Part shown: piece after piece, positions 38,470 through 48,487 of the stretch
How the letters are laid out: each line of letters starts with the position of its first letter
How positions within the stretch are numbered: the stretch's first letter is position 1
Source of the DNA: Citrobacter sp. R56
GTDB taxonomy: Bacteria > Pseudomonadota > Gammaproteobacteria > Enterobacterales > Enterobacteriaceae
DNA: 64,000 nucleotides
Direction: 5' to 3'
Assembly (NCBI RefSeq): GCF_016811995.1
Contig: NZ_CP069159.1
Coordinates: 2,232,001 to 2,296,000, forward strand
The notes under the pieces: generated by a model
The model's database searches: none
What the model saw: only the letters and a program-made list of their open reading frames with translations
Told to the model about the DNA's origin: nothing
Translations under genes and position numbers: made by a program

Positions 38470-38633
38470 GCCCAACTCCACAGAGAAAATTGATTCAGCG
38501 CAATTTTAAGCGTCTGGCATGTTCAGTGGCAGAAACAGAACCCGCTTATTTAACCATAACAGTTATCAAAAACCAGGCAATTATGTAAACTGATATACAC
38601 TACGTTTATCCCTGTACGCGTTCAGGAAGAGAA

Positions 38634-40043
38634 ATGAAGAAATATCAGCGACTGGCCGAACAGATTCGCGATCAAATCGCCTCCGGCGTGTGGCAGCCAG
38701 GCGATCGTTTGCCCTCGTTGCGAGAGCAGGTTGCCAGTAGCGGCATGAGCTTTATGACGGTCGGTCACGCGTATCAGTTGCTGGAAAGTCAGGGGCGCAT
38801 CATTGCCCGCCCGCAATCGGGCTACTATGTGGCGCCGCGTCCGGTGCGCCAGCCGGTGGTGCCGCCTGCGCAGGTCATGCGCGATGAAGCGGTGGATATC
38901 AATACCTATATTTTTGAGATATTACAGGCCAGCCGGGATGCCTCCGTCATGCCGTTTGCCTCGGCGTTTCCCGACCCGCGACTATTCCCCTTACAGCAGC
39001 TTAACCGTTCCCTGGCCCAGGTCAGCAAGACCGCCACGGCGATGAGCGTCATTGAAAACCTGCCGCCGGGGAATGCCGAGTTGCGCCACGCGATTGCGCG
39101 CCGTTATGCCCAGCAGGGCATAACCGTCTCTCCCGATGAAATCGTGATCACGGCCGGGGCGCTGGAGGCGTTAAACCTCAGTCTGCAAGCCGTGACCGAG
39201 CCCGGCGACTGGGTGATTGTTGAAAATCCCTGTTTCTACGGCGCGTTGCAGGCGTTAGAACGGTTACGCTTAAAAGCGCTGTCGGTGGCGACCGATGTCA
39301 AAGAGGGCATTGATTTAGCCGCGCTGGAACAGGCGTTACAGGAGTATCCGGTGAAAGCGTGCTGGTTGATGACCAACAGCCAAAACCCGCTCGGCTTCAC
39401 GCTCAGCCCGGAGAAGAAGGCAAAACTGGTCGCACTGCTGGAAACGTACAACGTGATGCTGATAGAAGATGATGTCTACAGCGAACTCTATTTTGGTCGT
39501 GAAAAACCCTTGCCCGCCAAAGCCTGGGATCGCAGCGACAGGGTGTTACATTGCTCGTCGTTTTCGAAATGTCTGGTGCCCGGATTTCGCATCGGCTGGG
39601 TTGCAGCGGGGCAGCACGCCCGACAAATCCAGCGGCTACAACTGATGAGCACGCTTTCTACCAGTTCGCCGATGCAGCTGGCGTTGGTGGATTACCTCGC
39701 GACCCGTCGTTATGACGCCCATCTACGCCGTTTACGTCGCCAGCTTGCCGAGCGCAAACAGCAGGCCTGGCAAACGTTACTCCGCCACCTTCCGGCAGAG
39801 GTCAAAATACACCATAACGACAGCGGCTATTTTCTCTGGCTGGAGTTGCCTGACTCGCTGGATGCCGGGGCGTTGAGCGCACAAGCGCTGGCGCATCACA
39901 TCAGTATCGCCCCGGGAAAAATGTTTTCTACCTCTGACACCTGGACGCGTTTCTTTCGTTTTAATACCGCCTGGCCCTGGGGAGAAAGAGAAGAGCAGGC
40001 GGTGAAACAACTAGGAAATCTGATTCGCGGCATGCTGAAATAA
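38634..40043 (+). CDS. ydcR: MocR-type (GntR/aminotransferase-like) regulator YdcR
   Basis: 469 residues. The N-terminal GntR winged helix holds DQIASGVWQPGDRLPSLREQ (about residues 12-31). The rest is a fold-type I aminotransferase domain with the pyridoxal phosphate lysine in HCSSFSKCLVPGFRIGW (Lys about 308) and the Asn of NSQNPLGFT. MocR regulators bind PLP and respond to amino compounds. It lies directly upstream of ydcSTUV-patD on the same strand, 337 bases before it, so it is a good candidate to control that operon, as suggested for E. coli YdcR. It is divergent from the bd oxidase genes. Confidence 0.93.
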   Translation: MKKYQRLAEQIRDQIASGVWQPGDRLPSLREQVASSGMSFMTVGHAYQLLESQGRIIARPQSGYYVAPRPVRQPVVPPAQVMRDEAVDINTYIFEILQASRDASVMPFASAFPDPRLFPLQQLNRSLAQVSKTATAMSVIENLPPGNAELRHAIARRYAQQGITVSPDEIVITAGALEALNLSLQAVTEPGDWVIVENPCFYGALQALERLRLKALSVATDVKEGIDLAALEQALQEYPVKACWLMTNSQNPLGFTLSPEKKAKLVALLETYNVMLIEDDVYSELYFGREKPLPAKAWDRSDRVLHCSSFSKCLVPGFRIGWVAAGQHARQIQRLQLMSTLSTSSPMQLALVDYLATRRYDAHLRRLRRQLAERKQQAWQTLLRHLPAEVKIHHNDSGYFLWLELPDSLDAGALSAQALAHHISIAPGKMFSTSDTWTRFFRFNTAWPWGEREEQAVKQLGNLIRGMLK

Positions 40044-40380
40044 ATTCTCTGGCGCTATTGTTTTAATTTGAATAGCGCAGAGTCATTTTCAAAATAGTTA
40101 TTCATGACCGATTGTTAACCCCATCGCTATTAACGTATTGCCCGTCATAGGAAATTTGAATAGCCCGCTCTATTTTTCCTCTGTGCCCTAACTCCTTGTC
40201 TATACTCCAGAAGATTTAGCATTGTTGCTGCTATCTGCGGCGTAATGCGTGTCAGCTCACAACCTGATTAAATTTCCTTGCCCCGACAGGTGCGCTTCAA
40301 AGGCGCCGACTATTTTTAGGAAAGGACATATATTTACGGCAAGGCTGCCGCTCAATATTTTGCGACAGGAGTAAGACGTT
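40044..40380 (+). other. ydcR-ydcS intergenic region with a sigma-S type promoter
   Basis: 337 bases without a gene. CTATACT at 40200-40206 has the C at -13 favoured by sigma-S, in agreement with the known RpoS dependence of the E. coli ydcS operon. The long leader between it and ydcS (about 170 bases) is GC-mixed and could hold further control, but I see no named element. Confidence 0.5.
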
Positions 40381-41526
40381 ATGAGCAAGACATTTGCCCG
40401 CAGCAGCCTGTGTGCGCTCGGTATGACTTTGATGACCGCACACGCCGCCGAACCGCCCACCTCATTAGAAAAACCGGAAGGTCGTCTGGATATTATCGCC
40501 TGGCCTGGTTACATCGAACGGGGTCAAACCGATAAGCAGTACGATTGGGTCACCCAGTTTGAAAAAGAGACGGGCTGTGCGGTCAATGTGAAAACTGCCG
40601 CAACGTCAGATGAGATGGTGAGCCTGATGACAAAAGGGGGCTACGATCTGGTGACCGCTTCGGGGGATGCGTCGCTGCGACTGATTATGGGCAAACGCGT
40701 GCAACCGATTAACACGGCGTTGATCCCCAACTGGAAAGAGGTCGACCCACGCGTCGTGAAAGGCGAGTGGTTTAACGTCGACGGCAAGGTTTATGGCACG
40801 CCGTATCAGTGGGGGCCGAACCTGTTGATGTACAACACCAAAACATTCCCAACGCCGCCGGACAGCTGGGGCGTGGTGTTTGTGAAGCAGGATCTCCCGG
40901 ATGGTAAATCAAACCAGGGACGCGTCCAGGCTTACGATGGCCCCATCTATCTTGCGGATGCCGCGTTATACCTGAAAGCCACCCAACCGAAGTTGGGTAT
41001 TACCGATCCCTATCAACTAAATGAGAGACAGTACCAGGCCGTACTCGAAGTGCTGCGTACCCAGCACGGTTTGATCCATCGCTACTGGCACGATACCACC
41101 GTGCAAATGAGTGATTTCAAAAATGAAGGCGTGGTCGCCTCGGGCGCCTGGCCTTATCAGGCGAATGCGCTGAAAGCCGAAGGCCAGCCTATCGCCACAG
41201 TTTTTCCAAAAGAGGGGGTGACCGGCTGGGCCGATACCACCATGTTGCACAGCGAGGCCAAACACCCGGTGTGCGCGTATAAGTGGATGAACTGGTCGCT
41301 GACGCCGAAAGTGCAGGGCGATGTCGCCGCCTGGTTTGGCTCTTTGCCAGTGGTGCCCAATGGCTGTAAAGCCAGCCCGCTGCTGGGTGAAAAAGGGTGT
41401 GAAACCAACGGCTACAACTTCTTCGACAAAATCGCTTTCTGGAAAACGCCGATCGCGGAAGGCGGCAAATTTGTGCCTTACAGCCGTTGGACGCAGGACT
41501 ACATTGCCATTATGGGCGGTCGCTAA
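40381..41526 (+). CDS. ydcS: Periplasmic binding protein YdcS (polyamine-type ABC importer)
   Basis: 381 residues with a signal peptide (MSKTFARSSLCALGMTLM, cleavage near AHA). It belongs to the PotD/PotF spermidine-putrescine binding-protein group; the EGRLDIIAWPGYIERG and GGYDLVTASGDASLRL segments match E. coli YdcS. E. coli YdcS is also reported to make poly-3-hydroxybutyrate complexes and to help DNA uptake. Four Cys residues in the C-terminal third (AKHPVCAYKW, VVPNGCK, EKGCETNGY plus one near the middle) probably form disulfides in the periplasm. First gene of ydcSTUV-patD; 17 bases before ydcT. Confidence 0.93.
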   Translation: MSKTFARSSLCALGMTLMTAHAAEPPTSLEKPEGRLDIIAWPGYIERGQTDKQYDWVTQFEKETGCAVNVKTAATSDEMVSLMTKGGYDLVTASGDASLRLIMGKRVQPINTALIPNWKEVDPRVVKGEWFNVDGKVYGTPYQWGPNLLMYNTKTFPTPPDSWGVVFVKQDLPDGKSNQGRVQAYDGPIYLADAALYLKATQPKLGITDPYQLNERQYQAVLEVLRTQHGLIHRYWHDTTVQMSDFKNEGVVASGAWPYQANALKAEGQPIATVFPKEGVTGWADTTMLHSEAKHPVCAYKWMNWSLTPKVQGDVAAWFGSLPVVPNGCKASPLLGEKGCETNGYNFFDKIAFWKTPIAEGGKFVPYSRWTQDYIAIMGGR

Positions 41527-41543
41527 TTCCTCTGGGGTGATTT

Positions 41544-42557
41544 ATGACGTACGCAGTGGAGTTTGAGAACGTCTCACGCCTGTACGGTGACGTACGGGCG
41601 GTGGATGGCGTCAGTATTGCGATAAATGACGGTGAGTTTTTTTCCATGCTGGGGCCTTCCGGCTCCGGCAAAACGACCTGCTTACGCTTGATTGCAGGTT
41701 TTGAGCAGCTCTCCGGCGGTGAAATTAAAATTTTTGGTCAGCACGCCAGCGAATTACCGCCCTGGGAGCGGGACGTCAACACCGTCTTCCAGGATTACGC
41801 GCTGTTCCCGCATATGTCGATTCTCGACAACGTCGCGTATGGTCTGATGGTCAAAGGCGTTGCTAAAAAACAGCGTTATGCACAGGCCCAGGAGGCGCTG
41901 GAAAAAGTCGCCCTTGGTTTTGTTCACGGACGTAAACCTTCGCAGCTTTCCGGCGGTCAGCGCCAGCGTGTGGCGATTGCCCGGGCGCTGGTCAATGAGC
42001 CACGGGTACTCCTGCTGGATGAACCGCTTGGCGCGCTCGATCTCAAATTGCGCGAGCAGATGCAGCTGGAGTTGAAAAAGCTGCAGCAGTCGCTCGGCAT
42101 TACCTTCATCTTCGTCACCCACGACCAGGGTGAGGCGCTGTCGATGTCGGACCGCGTGGCGGTGTTCAACAATGGCCGTATCGAGCAGGTTGACTCTCCC
42201 CATGAACTCTATATGCGACCGCGTACGCCCTTTGTGGCGGGGTTTGTCGGCACATCAAACGTGTTTGATACGGCGATGTCATCCCGTGTCTGCGGCCTTG
42301 CCGGAACGTACTCGCTGCGCCCGGAACATATTCGGCTCAATGTCCCGGGTGAAGTGCAGACGGCAGGGGTGATTCAGGCGGTGCAGTACCAGGGGGCGGC
42401 GACCCGGTTTGAGCTGAAACTGAGCGGTGGCGAAAAGCTGCTGGTCAGTCAGGCCAACCTGACGGGGGAAATTCTGCCCCCGACGTTGTCACCGGGACAA
42501 AACGTGATGGCCTCATGGTCACGCAACGTCATGGTGCCGTTGATTGAGGAGAGGTAA
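41544..42557 (+). CDS. ydcT: ABC importer ATPase YdcT
   Basis: 337 residues, PotA-like. Walker A is GPSGSGKTTCLRL (about residues 38-50), the signature is LSGGQRQRVAIARAL, and Walker B is VLLLDEPLGALD, followed by the switch His in FVTHDQGEAL. The C-terminal TOBE domain runs from about 250. It powers uptake of the substrate delivered by YdcS, presumably putrescine-like. It ends directly against ydcU with no gap. Confidence 0.95.
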   Translation: MTYAVEFENVSRLYGDVRAVDGVSIAINDGEFFSMLGPSGSGKTTCLRLIAGFEQLSGGEIKIFGQHASELPPWERDVNTVFQDYALFPHMSILDNVAYGLMVKGVAKKQRYAQAQEALEKVALGFVHGRKPSQLSGGQRQRVAIARALVNEPRVLLLDEPLGALDLKLREQMQLELKKLQQSLGITFIFVTHDQGEALSMSDRVAVFNNGRIEQVDSPHELYMRPRTPFVAGFVGTSNVFDTAMSSRVCGLAGTYSLRPEHIRLNVPGEVQTAGVIQAVQYQGAATRFELKLSGGEKLLVSQANLTGEILPPTLSPGQNVMASWSRNVMVPLIEER

Positions 42558-43502
42558 ATGGCAATGAGCGTATTACATTCGCCCCCTCCATCAAAACGCC
42601 TGAGTAAAATCTCCGGATTTTTCTGGCGCAACCCTGGGCTGGGGCTGTTCCTGCTGCTGTTGGGACCGCTGATGTGGTTTGGCATCGTCTATTTTGGATC
42701 ATTGCTGACGTTGCTGTGGCAAGGGTTCTATACCTTTGACGATTTTACCATGTCAGTAACGCCGGACCTGACGCTGGCCAACCTGCAGGCGCTGTTTAAT
42801 CCCGCCAACTACGACATCATTTTGCGAACGCTGACGATGGCGGTGGCGGTGACAATCGCCAGCGCGATTCTGGCGTTCCCGATGGCCTGGTTTATGGCGC
42901 GTTACACCCGCGGCAAGATGAAAGCCTTTTTCTACATCGCGGTCATGCTGCCGATGTGGGCCAGTTACATTGTCAAAGCCTATGCCTGGACACTGCTGTT
43001 GGCAAAAGACGGCGTGGCGCAGTGGTTTCTGACCCATATGGGGCTGGAACCACTGCTGATGTCGTTTCTGACGCTACCCGGCGTCGGCGGCAACACGCTG
43101 TCAACGTCCGGTTTGGGGCGTTTTCTGGTGTTTGTCTATATCTGGCTGCCGTTCATGATCCTTCCCGTTCAGGCCGCGCTGGAACGCTTGCCGCCTTCAT
43201 TACTCCAGGCGTCGGCGGATCTGGGCGCTCGCCCAGGGCAAACCTTTCGCTACGTGGTGCTACCGCTGGCCATTCCGGGGATAGCGGCAGGGTCTATCTT
43301 TACCTTTTCGCTAACGCTGGGCGATTTTATCGTACCGCAACTGGTGGGGCCGCCCGGTTATTTCATCGGCAACATGGTCTATTCGCAACAAGGGGCGATC
43401 GGCAATATGCCGATGGCGGCAGCATTCACTTTAGTGCCGATGGTCTTGATCGCACTGTATCTGGCGTTCGTGAAACGCCTGGGAGCGTTCGATGCACTCT
43501 GA
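42558..43502 (+). CDS. ydcU: ABC importer permease YdcU
   Basis: 314 residues with six membrane helices and a binding-protein-dependent permease (EAA) loop, [20 protein letters not shown] (about residues 214-233). It resembles PotB and matches E. coli YdcU throughout, including [19 protein letters not shown]. It pairs with YdcV in the membrane. Its ATG follows the ydcT stop directly, preceded by GAGGAGAGG inside ydcT. The last 11 bases overlap ydcV. Confidence 0.95.
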   Translation: MAMSVLHSPPPSKRLSKISGFFWRNPGLGLFLLLLGPLMWFGIVYFGSLLTLLWQGFYTFDDFTMSVTPDLTLANLQALFNPANYDIILRTLTMAVAVTIASAILAFPMAWFMARYTRGKMKAFFYIAVMLPMWASYIVKAYAWTLLLAKDGVAQWFLTHMGLEPLLMSFLTLPGVGGNTLSTSGLGRFLVFVYIWLPFMILPVQAALERLPPSLLQASADLGARPGQTFRYVVLPLAIPGIAAGSIFTFSLTLGDFIVPQLVGPPGYFIGNMVYSQQGAIGNMPMAAAFTLVPMVLIALYLAFVKRLGAFDAL

Positions 43503-44298
43503 ACGCGCACCTTTTCTCCTCAAACTGGCCGCATGGGGCGGGGTGATTTTTCTTCATTTCCCGATACTGATTATCGCCACCTATGCGTTTAACACCGAAG
43601 ATGCGGCGTTTAGTTTTCCGCCTCAGGGGCTGACGCTTCGTTGGTTTAGCGTCGCGGCGCAGCGCAGCGATATTCTGGAATCTGTGACGTTGTCACTGAA
43701 AATCGCCGCGTTATCCACCGGGATCGCGCTGGTGCTGGGAACGCTGGCGGCGGCCGCGCTGTGGCGACGCGACTTCTTTGGCAAGAATGCGATCTCGCTG
43801 CTGCTGTTGCTGCCTATTGCGCTGCCGGGGATTATCACCGGTTTGGCCTTACTGACCGCATTTAAGACCATCAATCTGGAGCCGGGCTTTTTCACCATCG
43901 TGGTGGGGCATGCGACGTTTTGTGTGGTGGTGGTGTTCAACAACGTGGTCGCCCGTTTCCGACGCACCTCCTGGAGCCTGGTGGAGGCGTCAATGGACCT
44001 TGGCGCAAATGGCTGGCAAACCTTCCGCTACGTGGTGTTGCCCAATTTAGGGTCTGCGCTGCTGGCAGGCGGCATGCTGGCGTTTGCGCTCTCCTTCGAT
44101 GAGATCATCGTTACCACATTTACTGCCGGGCATGAACGGACGCTGCCGCTGTGGTTGCTCAATCAACTGGGACGACCGCGCGATGTCCCGGTGACGAACG
44201 TTGTGGCATTGCTGGTGATGCTGGTGACAACGATTCCGATTTTAGGTGCCTGGTGGCTAACACGTGAAGGCGACTCGCTCGCCGAAAACGGTAAATAA
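43492..44298 (+). CDS. ydcV: ABC importer permease YdcV
   Basis: 268 residues with six predicted helices, PotC-like. The EAA loop is [20 protein letters not shown] (about residues 165-184). It overlaps ydcU by 11 bases, so the two are translated in a coupled way. It carries four more residues at the C-terminus than I expect for the E. coli protein. The importer YdcSTUV is thought to bring in polyamine-like substrates for PatD and its transaminase partner. Confidence 0.94.
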   Translation: MHSERAPFLLKLAAWGGVIFLHFPILIIATYAFNTEDAAFSFPPQGLTLRWFSVAAQRSDILESVTLSLKIAALSTGIALVLGTLAAAALWRRDFFGKNAISLLLLLPIALPGIITGLALLTAFKTINLEPGFFTIVVGHATFCVVVVFNNVVARFRRTSWSLVEASMDLGANGWQTFRYVVLPNLGSALLAGGMLAFALSFDEIIVTTFTAGHERTLPLWLLNQLGRPRDVPVTNVVALLVMLVTTIPILGAWWLTREGDSLAENGK

Positions 44299-44319
44299 AC
44301 GACAATATGGGAAAATGCT

Positions 44320-45744
44320 ATGCAACATCAATTACTGATTAACGGTGAGCTGGTCAGCGGTGAAGGTGAAAAGCAACCCGTTTACAACCCCGCGACGGGC
44401 GAGGTGATTCTGGAGATTGCGGAAGCCTCACCCGCGCAGGTCGATGCCGCAGTGCGGGCGGCCGATCGCGCATTTGTCGGATGGGGGCAAACCACGCCGA
44501 AGTTCCGCGCCGATCTGCTGCTTAAACTGGCCGATACGATCGAAGCCAACGCCGGGGTCTTTGCGGCGCTGGAGTCGCAAAACTGCGGTAAACCGCTGCA
44601 CTGCGTACTGAACGATGAGATCCCGGCGATTGTCGACGTGTTTCGCTTTTTTGCCGGGGCGGCGCGTTGCTTGAACGGTCTGGCGGCGGGGGAATATCTG
44701 GAAGGGCACACCTCAATGATCCGCCGTGATCCGGTCGGCGTTGTCGCCTCCATCGCCCCGTGGAACTACCCGCTGATGATGGCGGCCTGGAAACTGGCGC
44801 CTGCGCTGGCGGCGGGAAACTGTGTGGTGATTAAACCCTCTGAAATCACGCCACTCACGGCGCTGAAACTGGCCGAATTTGCAAAAGACATTTTCCCCGC
44901 TGGCGTGATTAATGTGCTGTTCGGTCGCGGGAAAACGGTGGGCGATCCGCTGACGGGTCATGAAAAAGTGCGCATGGTTTCTCTGACCGGTTCAATCGCC
45001 ACAGGCGAACACATTATCAGTCATACTGCGCCGTCGATTAAACGCACCCATATGGAGTTGGGCGGTAAAGCCCCGGTGATTGTCTTCGACGATGCAGACC
45101 TGGACGCCGTAGTCGAGGGTGTACGCACCTTTGGATTCTACAATGCCGGGCAAGACTGTACCGCAGCCTGCCGGATTTATGCCCAGAAAGGGGTCTACGA
45201 CGCGCTGGTTGCGAAACTCGGTGCGGCCGTCGCCAGCCTGAAGACCGGCGCGCCGGAAGATGAAACCACCGAGTTGGGACCGTTAAGTTCGCTGACCCAT
45301 CTTGAGCGGGTAAGCAAAGCGGTGGAAGAGGCGAAAGCGCTTGGCCATATCAAGGTCATCACTGGCGGTAATAAAGTGGCGGGGGCGGGATACTATTTTG
45401 CGCCGACACTGCTGGCCGGCGCGAAACAGGAAGATGCCATTGTGCAGCGCGAAGTGTTCGGTCCTGTGGTGAGCGTCACCGTCTTTGACGATGAAGATCA
45501 GGTGCTGGCGTGGGCGAACGACACGCAGTACGGATTGGCGTCATCGGTGTGGACGCGGGACGTTGGGCGCGCGCATCGTCTGAGCGCCAGACTGCAGTAT
45601 GGGTGTACCTGGGTGAATACCCATTTCATGTTAGTGAGTGAAATGCCGCACGGTGGGCAAAAACTGTCGGGGTACGGTAAGGATATGTCACTGTATGGAT
45701 TAGAAGATTACACCGTTGTCCGCCACGTTATGGTTAAGCATTAA
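44320..45744 (+). CDS. patD: Gamma-aminobutyraldehyde dehydrogenase
   Basis: 474 residues, aldehyde dehydrogenase superfamily, formerly YdcW/Prr. It oxidises 4-aminobutanal, formed from putrescine, to GABA with NAD. Motifs are [17 protein letters not shown] (about 145-161), [20 protein letters not shown] and MELGGKAP with the general base Glu. The catalytic Cys is in [15 protein letters not shown]. It is the last gene of the ydcSTUV operon, 21 bases after ydcV, which places uptake and oxidation of the same amine in one transcript. A hairpin follows 34 bases after the stop. Confidence 0.95.
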   Translation: MQHQLLINGELVSGEGEKQPVYNPATGEVILEIAEASPAQVDAAVRAADRAFVGWGQTTPKFRADLLLKLADTIEANAGVFAALESQNCGKPLHCVLNDEIPAIVDVFRFFAGAARCLNGLAAGEYLEGHTSMIRRDPVGVVASIAPWNYPLMMAAWKLAPALAAGNCVVIKPSEITPLTALKLAEFAKDIFPAGVINVLFGRGKTVGDPLTGHEKVRMVSLTGSIATGEHIISHTAPSIKRTHMELGGKAPVIVFDDADLDAVVEGVRTFGFYNAGQDCTAACRIYAQKGVYDALVAKLGAAVASLKTGAPEDETTELGPLSSLTHLERVSKAVEEAKALGHIKVITGGNKVAGAGYYFAPTLLAGAKQEDAIVQREVFGPVVSVTVFDDEDQVLAWANDTQYGLASSVWTRDVGRAHRLSARLQYGCTWVNTHFMLVSEMPHGGQKLSGYGKDMSLYGLEDYTVVRHVMVKH

Positions 45745-45778
45745 CCGGACGTCTCATCTACAGGAAGGTCGTAAATCG

Positions 45779-45808
45779 ATGGCAGAGAGGAGAAATTCTC
45801 TCTGCCAT
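45779..45808. terminator. Hairpin between patD and yncL
   Basis: An 11-bp perfect stem, ATGGCAGAGAG with CTCTCTGCCAT and an eight-base loop. The T content after it is low on both strands. It lies between the convergent ends of patD and yncL and probably ends both. Confidence 0.6.
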
Positions 45809-45833
45809 TCTACATTGCAAGCACGGTATTGAT

Positions 45834-45929
45834 TCAAGAAAACCAGCCAAATCTCAAAGAGATAAGACCAAAAAGCCCCACAGCAGCAAAGACATTTATC
45901 AGCACTACGGTTTTACTGGAAACATTCAT
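45834..45929 (-). CDS. yncL: 31-residue membrane protein YncL
   Basis: A very short gene missed by ordinary size limits. The product starts MNVSSKTVVLINVFAAVGLF and ends RFGWFS, with one membrane helix (about residues 8-25). It matches the E. coli small stress-induced inner-membrane protein YncL in sequence, length, orientation and position between patD and ortT. The function is unknown. The ATG is preceded by AAGGTGG about 8 bases upstream. Confidence 0.88.
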   Translation of the reverse strand: MNVSSKTVVLINVFAAVGLFGLISLRFGWFS

Positions 45930-46121
45930 TTTTGCCACCTTTTTATATTGCCCTTATGTGTATAGTACGGCTTCAAACTATTCGCAATAGTACTTATTCT
46001 GGACATCACAGAGTTGTGTTGGGCTTCTGTTAAATCCGTGTTTCAAGGCAATAAAACTTGATGTAGATCAAAAAAAGGAGCATATTGTGCGCGTTTTTTA
46101 ATTCTGGCCTGGATGCCTGAC

Positions 46122-46295
46122 ATGTCTGTCTACCAAAAGATGTTAATTTTTTACGCAGTAATGGCGTCAATCTCCTGCTTGACGACCTGGTTTCTCTCCC
46201 ACGATAAAAAACGGATCCGCTTGCTGAGCGCCGTTTTAGTCGGCGCCACCTGGCCGATGAGTTTTCCTGTCGCGTTGATGTTTTCACTGTTCTGA
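46122..46295 (+). CDS. ortT: Orphan toxin OrtT (GhoT-like membrane protein)
   Basis: 57 residues with two membrane helices, MSVYQKMLIFYAVMASISCL and VGATWPMSFPVALMFSLF, joined by a charged loop SHDKKRIR. It matches E. coli OrtT (YdcX), a homologue of the GhoT toxin that damages the inner membrane, lowers ATP and favours growth arrest under stress from stringent-response-inducing antibiotics. No antitoxin is next to it, in keeping with the orphan name. Start chosen at MSVYQ as in E. coli; a Met three codons earlier is possible. A hairpin follows near 46314. Confidence 0.9.
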   Translation: MSVYQKMLIFYAVMASISCLTTWFLSHDKKRIRLLSAVLVGATWPMSFPVALMFSLF

Positions 46296-46336
46296 TGCAA
46301 CACTGCACGGCCAGATAAGAGGCCTGGGCCTCGTTA

Positions 46337-48487
46337 TCAGACCTGTGGCAAGAGTTCGCGCAACCGCTTTTTGTCTGCGTCTGTGACATCCAGCGGATGC
46401 CGGTATCCTTTGTTTTCATTGGCGCGAGTGTAAAGCGCAACCAGCCAGTCATAGACATAGCGACTGGCGGCATGGACGGGCTGTTCGTCCAGTTGCGTTA
46501 AGCGGGACATCGGCGGTTGCTCCGTTGCGCTAAAAATAGCGGTGCCTTTGCGGATTCGGCTGGCAGGACGCGCAGCTTCTGCAACCTCCGCATAGCCGAG
46601 CCAGGCGACAAAGTTGCCGATTCCGGCGTGCAACTGCGCGCCACAAACCGCTTCACGCTGCATAATCTGCTGTAAATGCTGTGGCAGAGCGAGCCGATAG
46701 CTTGTGGTGACCAGAATATCCACGGTATGTCGGAGCGTTTCCGGCGCCAGACCTAATCGACGCGCATTCTCCTCATTACGACACCACTGACGCACATGGT
46801 TAACCCACATTCGATGCGCCAGGTCGCCGGTCTCTTTGTTTTCCGCCGGACGGGGCGCATCGCGCATGTCGGCGAACAGGTCGATCTCTTCACTGAACAA
46901 TCCGCTCACCTGCTCTTCACGCGGTTGTTGAGTCTGCAACAACGACTCAAAACGGTGAATCGGCGGCAGCAGGCCGTCGAGCAGTTCGCCATGACGGGCT
47001 GCCTGCGCCTGCAACTGGCGGATGACGATCTCGGCGGCCATCGGCTCGCCCGCGTCCGGAAGCAGAAGGTCGTGGAGCTGTTGATGATGCTGCCCAATCA
47101 ATGAGGTCAGCCGCGCCTGACGCTGGGCTGGCGATGTCGCCTGTGAGAGCCACTCCACCAGGCGTTGTAAACTGTGTTTATCCAGCGCCTGTAGCGTTCC
47201 CCAGTGTAAACCGGGTTTGCCCATTAACTGCTGAACGGCTTCATCCAGATTTTGTTGCGTCGCAAAGCGGGCATCCTGCGGGGTAATCGCCCACACCACC
47301 CCTGGCATGGCGGCGTCGCGCAACGGTTGAGTGTCATACACCCAGCCGGATAGCTTGCGGGCGACCGCAGGGGTTTGCGAACGGGATGAGAGAGCGTTAC
47401 AGATAACTAAAACGTCGGGTTGCAAGCGCTGGCGATAACTCTCCAGCATCCAGTCCAGTTTCGCCCGCCATAACGGGGAAATCGCCACGTCAGGCGCCAG
47501 GGGAATATCCAACAGATCAACGTTATCCAGCACCGTATCTTCAACGGTCAGAACCACTTCGCGGGTTAACAACGCCAGGGCGTCCAGCGACAGGCTGGTC
47601 GCATTCTGCAGTTGCCCCTCCACCACCGGGTGGACCACCACATCGCTTTGTGTCTCTCCGCTACTCTGCGCTCCCTGGGTGAGAAAGCTTTCCGCCGGCA
47701 AACCAAAATTGTCGACCAGTAAACTCAGCGGTGCCGCCACTTCTTTAGCATGACAGGTTTGCTGCAACGTATGCGCCAGATCCAACCATTGGCGGGTCAG
47801 TTCCGGTTGCTCTCCCCACAGTAACGCCCACGCGTTTGCCCGGGTGGTGAGATCGACAGCGGGTAGAATAGTGGCAAACTGGTGCCAAAGTGCATCATCA
47901 ATCTGCTGCTGCCCTGCGGGCACACACGTTCGCCAGAAATGGGCAATGGCCGCGACGTCTTCAGGCGTCACCCCCGGCACAGTCTGACGCTGGCGCAGCG
48001 CCTGCCACTTTTCTAATCGTGATTCGATGATCGACCGTTCAACCGCTCGATGGGCGGGTTGCGCGCAGGCTTGGGCGATAAAAATCTGCACCAGTTCCGC
48101 TTCGCTGATAAGCCGCAAATACAGCGGCCAGTCGCTGTCAGTTGCGACGTTGTCCCGGGTAAAACGCAGCGCCATGTTCGTTGGCGCATGCCCCGGATTA
48201 ATATGCGAAAAATAGTCAAAACTGCGTTCTGGCGTCGCCACATTCAGTTTTCCGTTTCCGCCTCTACAGAGCGCGCTGAGCAGATGTGCTTTCGCGGATT
48301 GTGAATGCCCATACAACCCCACGCTACCTCTGGCGGCCTGTGCCTGGTGAAGGGCCGATTCTTTCAAGCTGGCCTGGGTGAGCTGCGCCAACAGCGCATC
48401 GGCTTCATCATCAAGGCGCGTTGTTTGCTGACGAGTGTGATTAACCCAGTCAATGATGGCCTGTGTGGTGTTTAACGGCTTACTCAT
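46337..48487 (-). CDS. srfC: SrfC-like protein with degenerate P-loop
   Basis: 716 residues. It matches the SrfC component of the srfABC operon known from Salmonella as an SsrB-regulated locus. Near the N-terminus, GLYGHSQSAKAHLL (about residues 57-70) looks like a P-loop in which the usual GKS/T is changed to AKA, and long helical regions follow. This is the architecture of dynamin- or septin-like GTPase relatives, but the nucleotide-binding ability is doubtful. There is no signal peptide or clear membrane helix. It is the last gene of the operon and overlaps srfB by four bases (ATGA). SrfABC of Xenorhabdus was reported to be cytotoxic; function here is unknown. Confidence 0.82.
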   Translation of the reverse strand: MSKPLNTTQAIIDWVNHTRQQTTRLDDEADALLAQLTQASLKESALHQAQAARGSVGLYGHSQSAKAHLLSALCRGGNGKLNVATPERSFDYFSHINPGHAPTNMALRFTRDNVATDSDWPLYLRLISEAELVQIFIAQACAQPAHRAVERSIIESRLEKWQALRQRQTVPGVTPEDVAAIAHFWRTCVPAGQQQIDDALWHQFATILPAVDLTTRANAWALLWGEQPELTRQWLDLAHTLQQTCHAKEVAAPLSLLVDNFGLPAESFLTQGAQSSGETQSDVVVHPVVEGQLQNATSLSLDALALLTREVVLTVEDTVLDNVDLLDIPLAPDVAISPLWRAKLDWMLESYRQRLQPDVLVICNALSSRSQTPAVARKLSGWVYDTQPLRDAAMPGVVWAITPQDARFATQQNLDEAVQQLMGKPGLHWGTLQALDKHSLQRLVEWLSQATSPAQRQARLTSLIGQHHQQLHDLLLPDAGEPMAAEIVIRQLQAQAARHGELLDGLLPPIHRFESLLQTQQPREEQVSGLFSEEIDLFADMRDAPRPAENKETGDLAHRMWVNHVRQWCRNEENARRLGLAPETLRHTVDILVTTSYRLALPQHLQQIMQREAVCGAQLHAGIGNFVAWLGYAEVAEAARPASRIRKGTAIFSATEQPPMSRLTQLDEQPVHAASRYVYDWLVALYTRANENKGYRHPLDVTDADKKRLRELLPQV

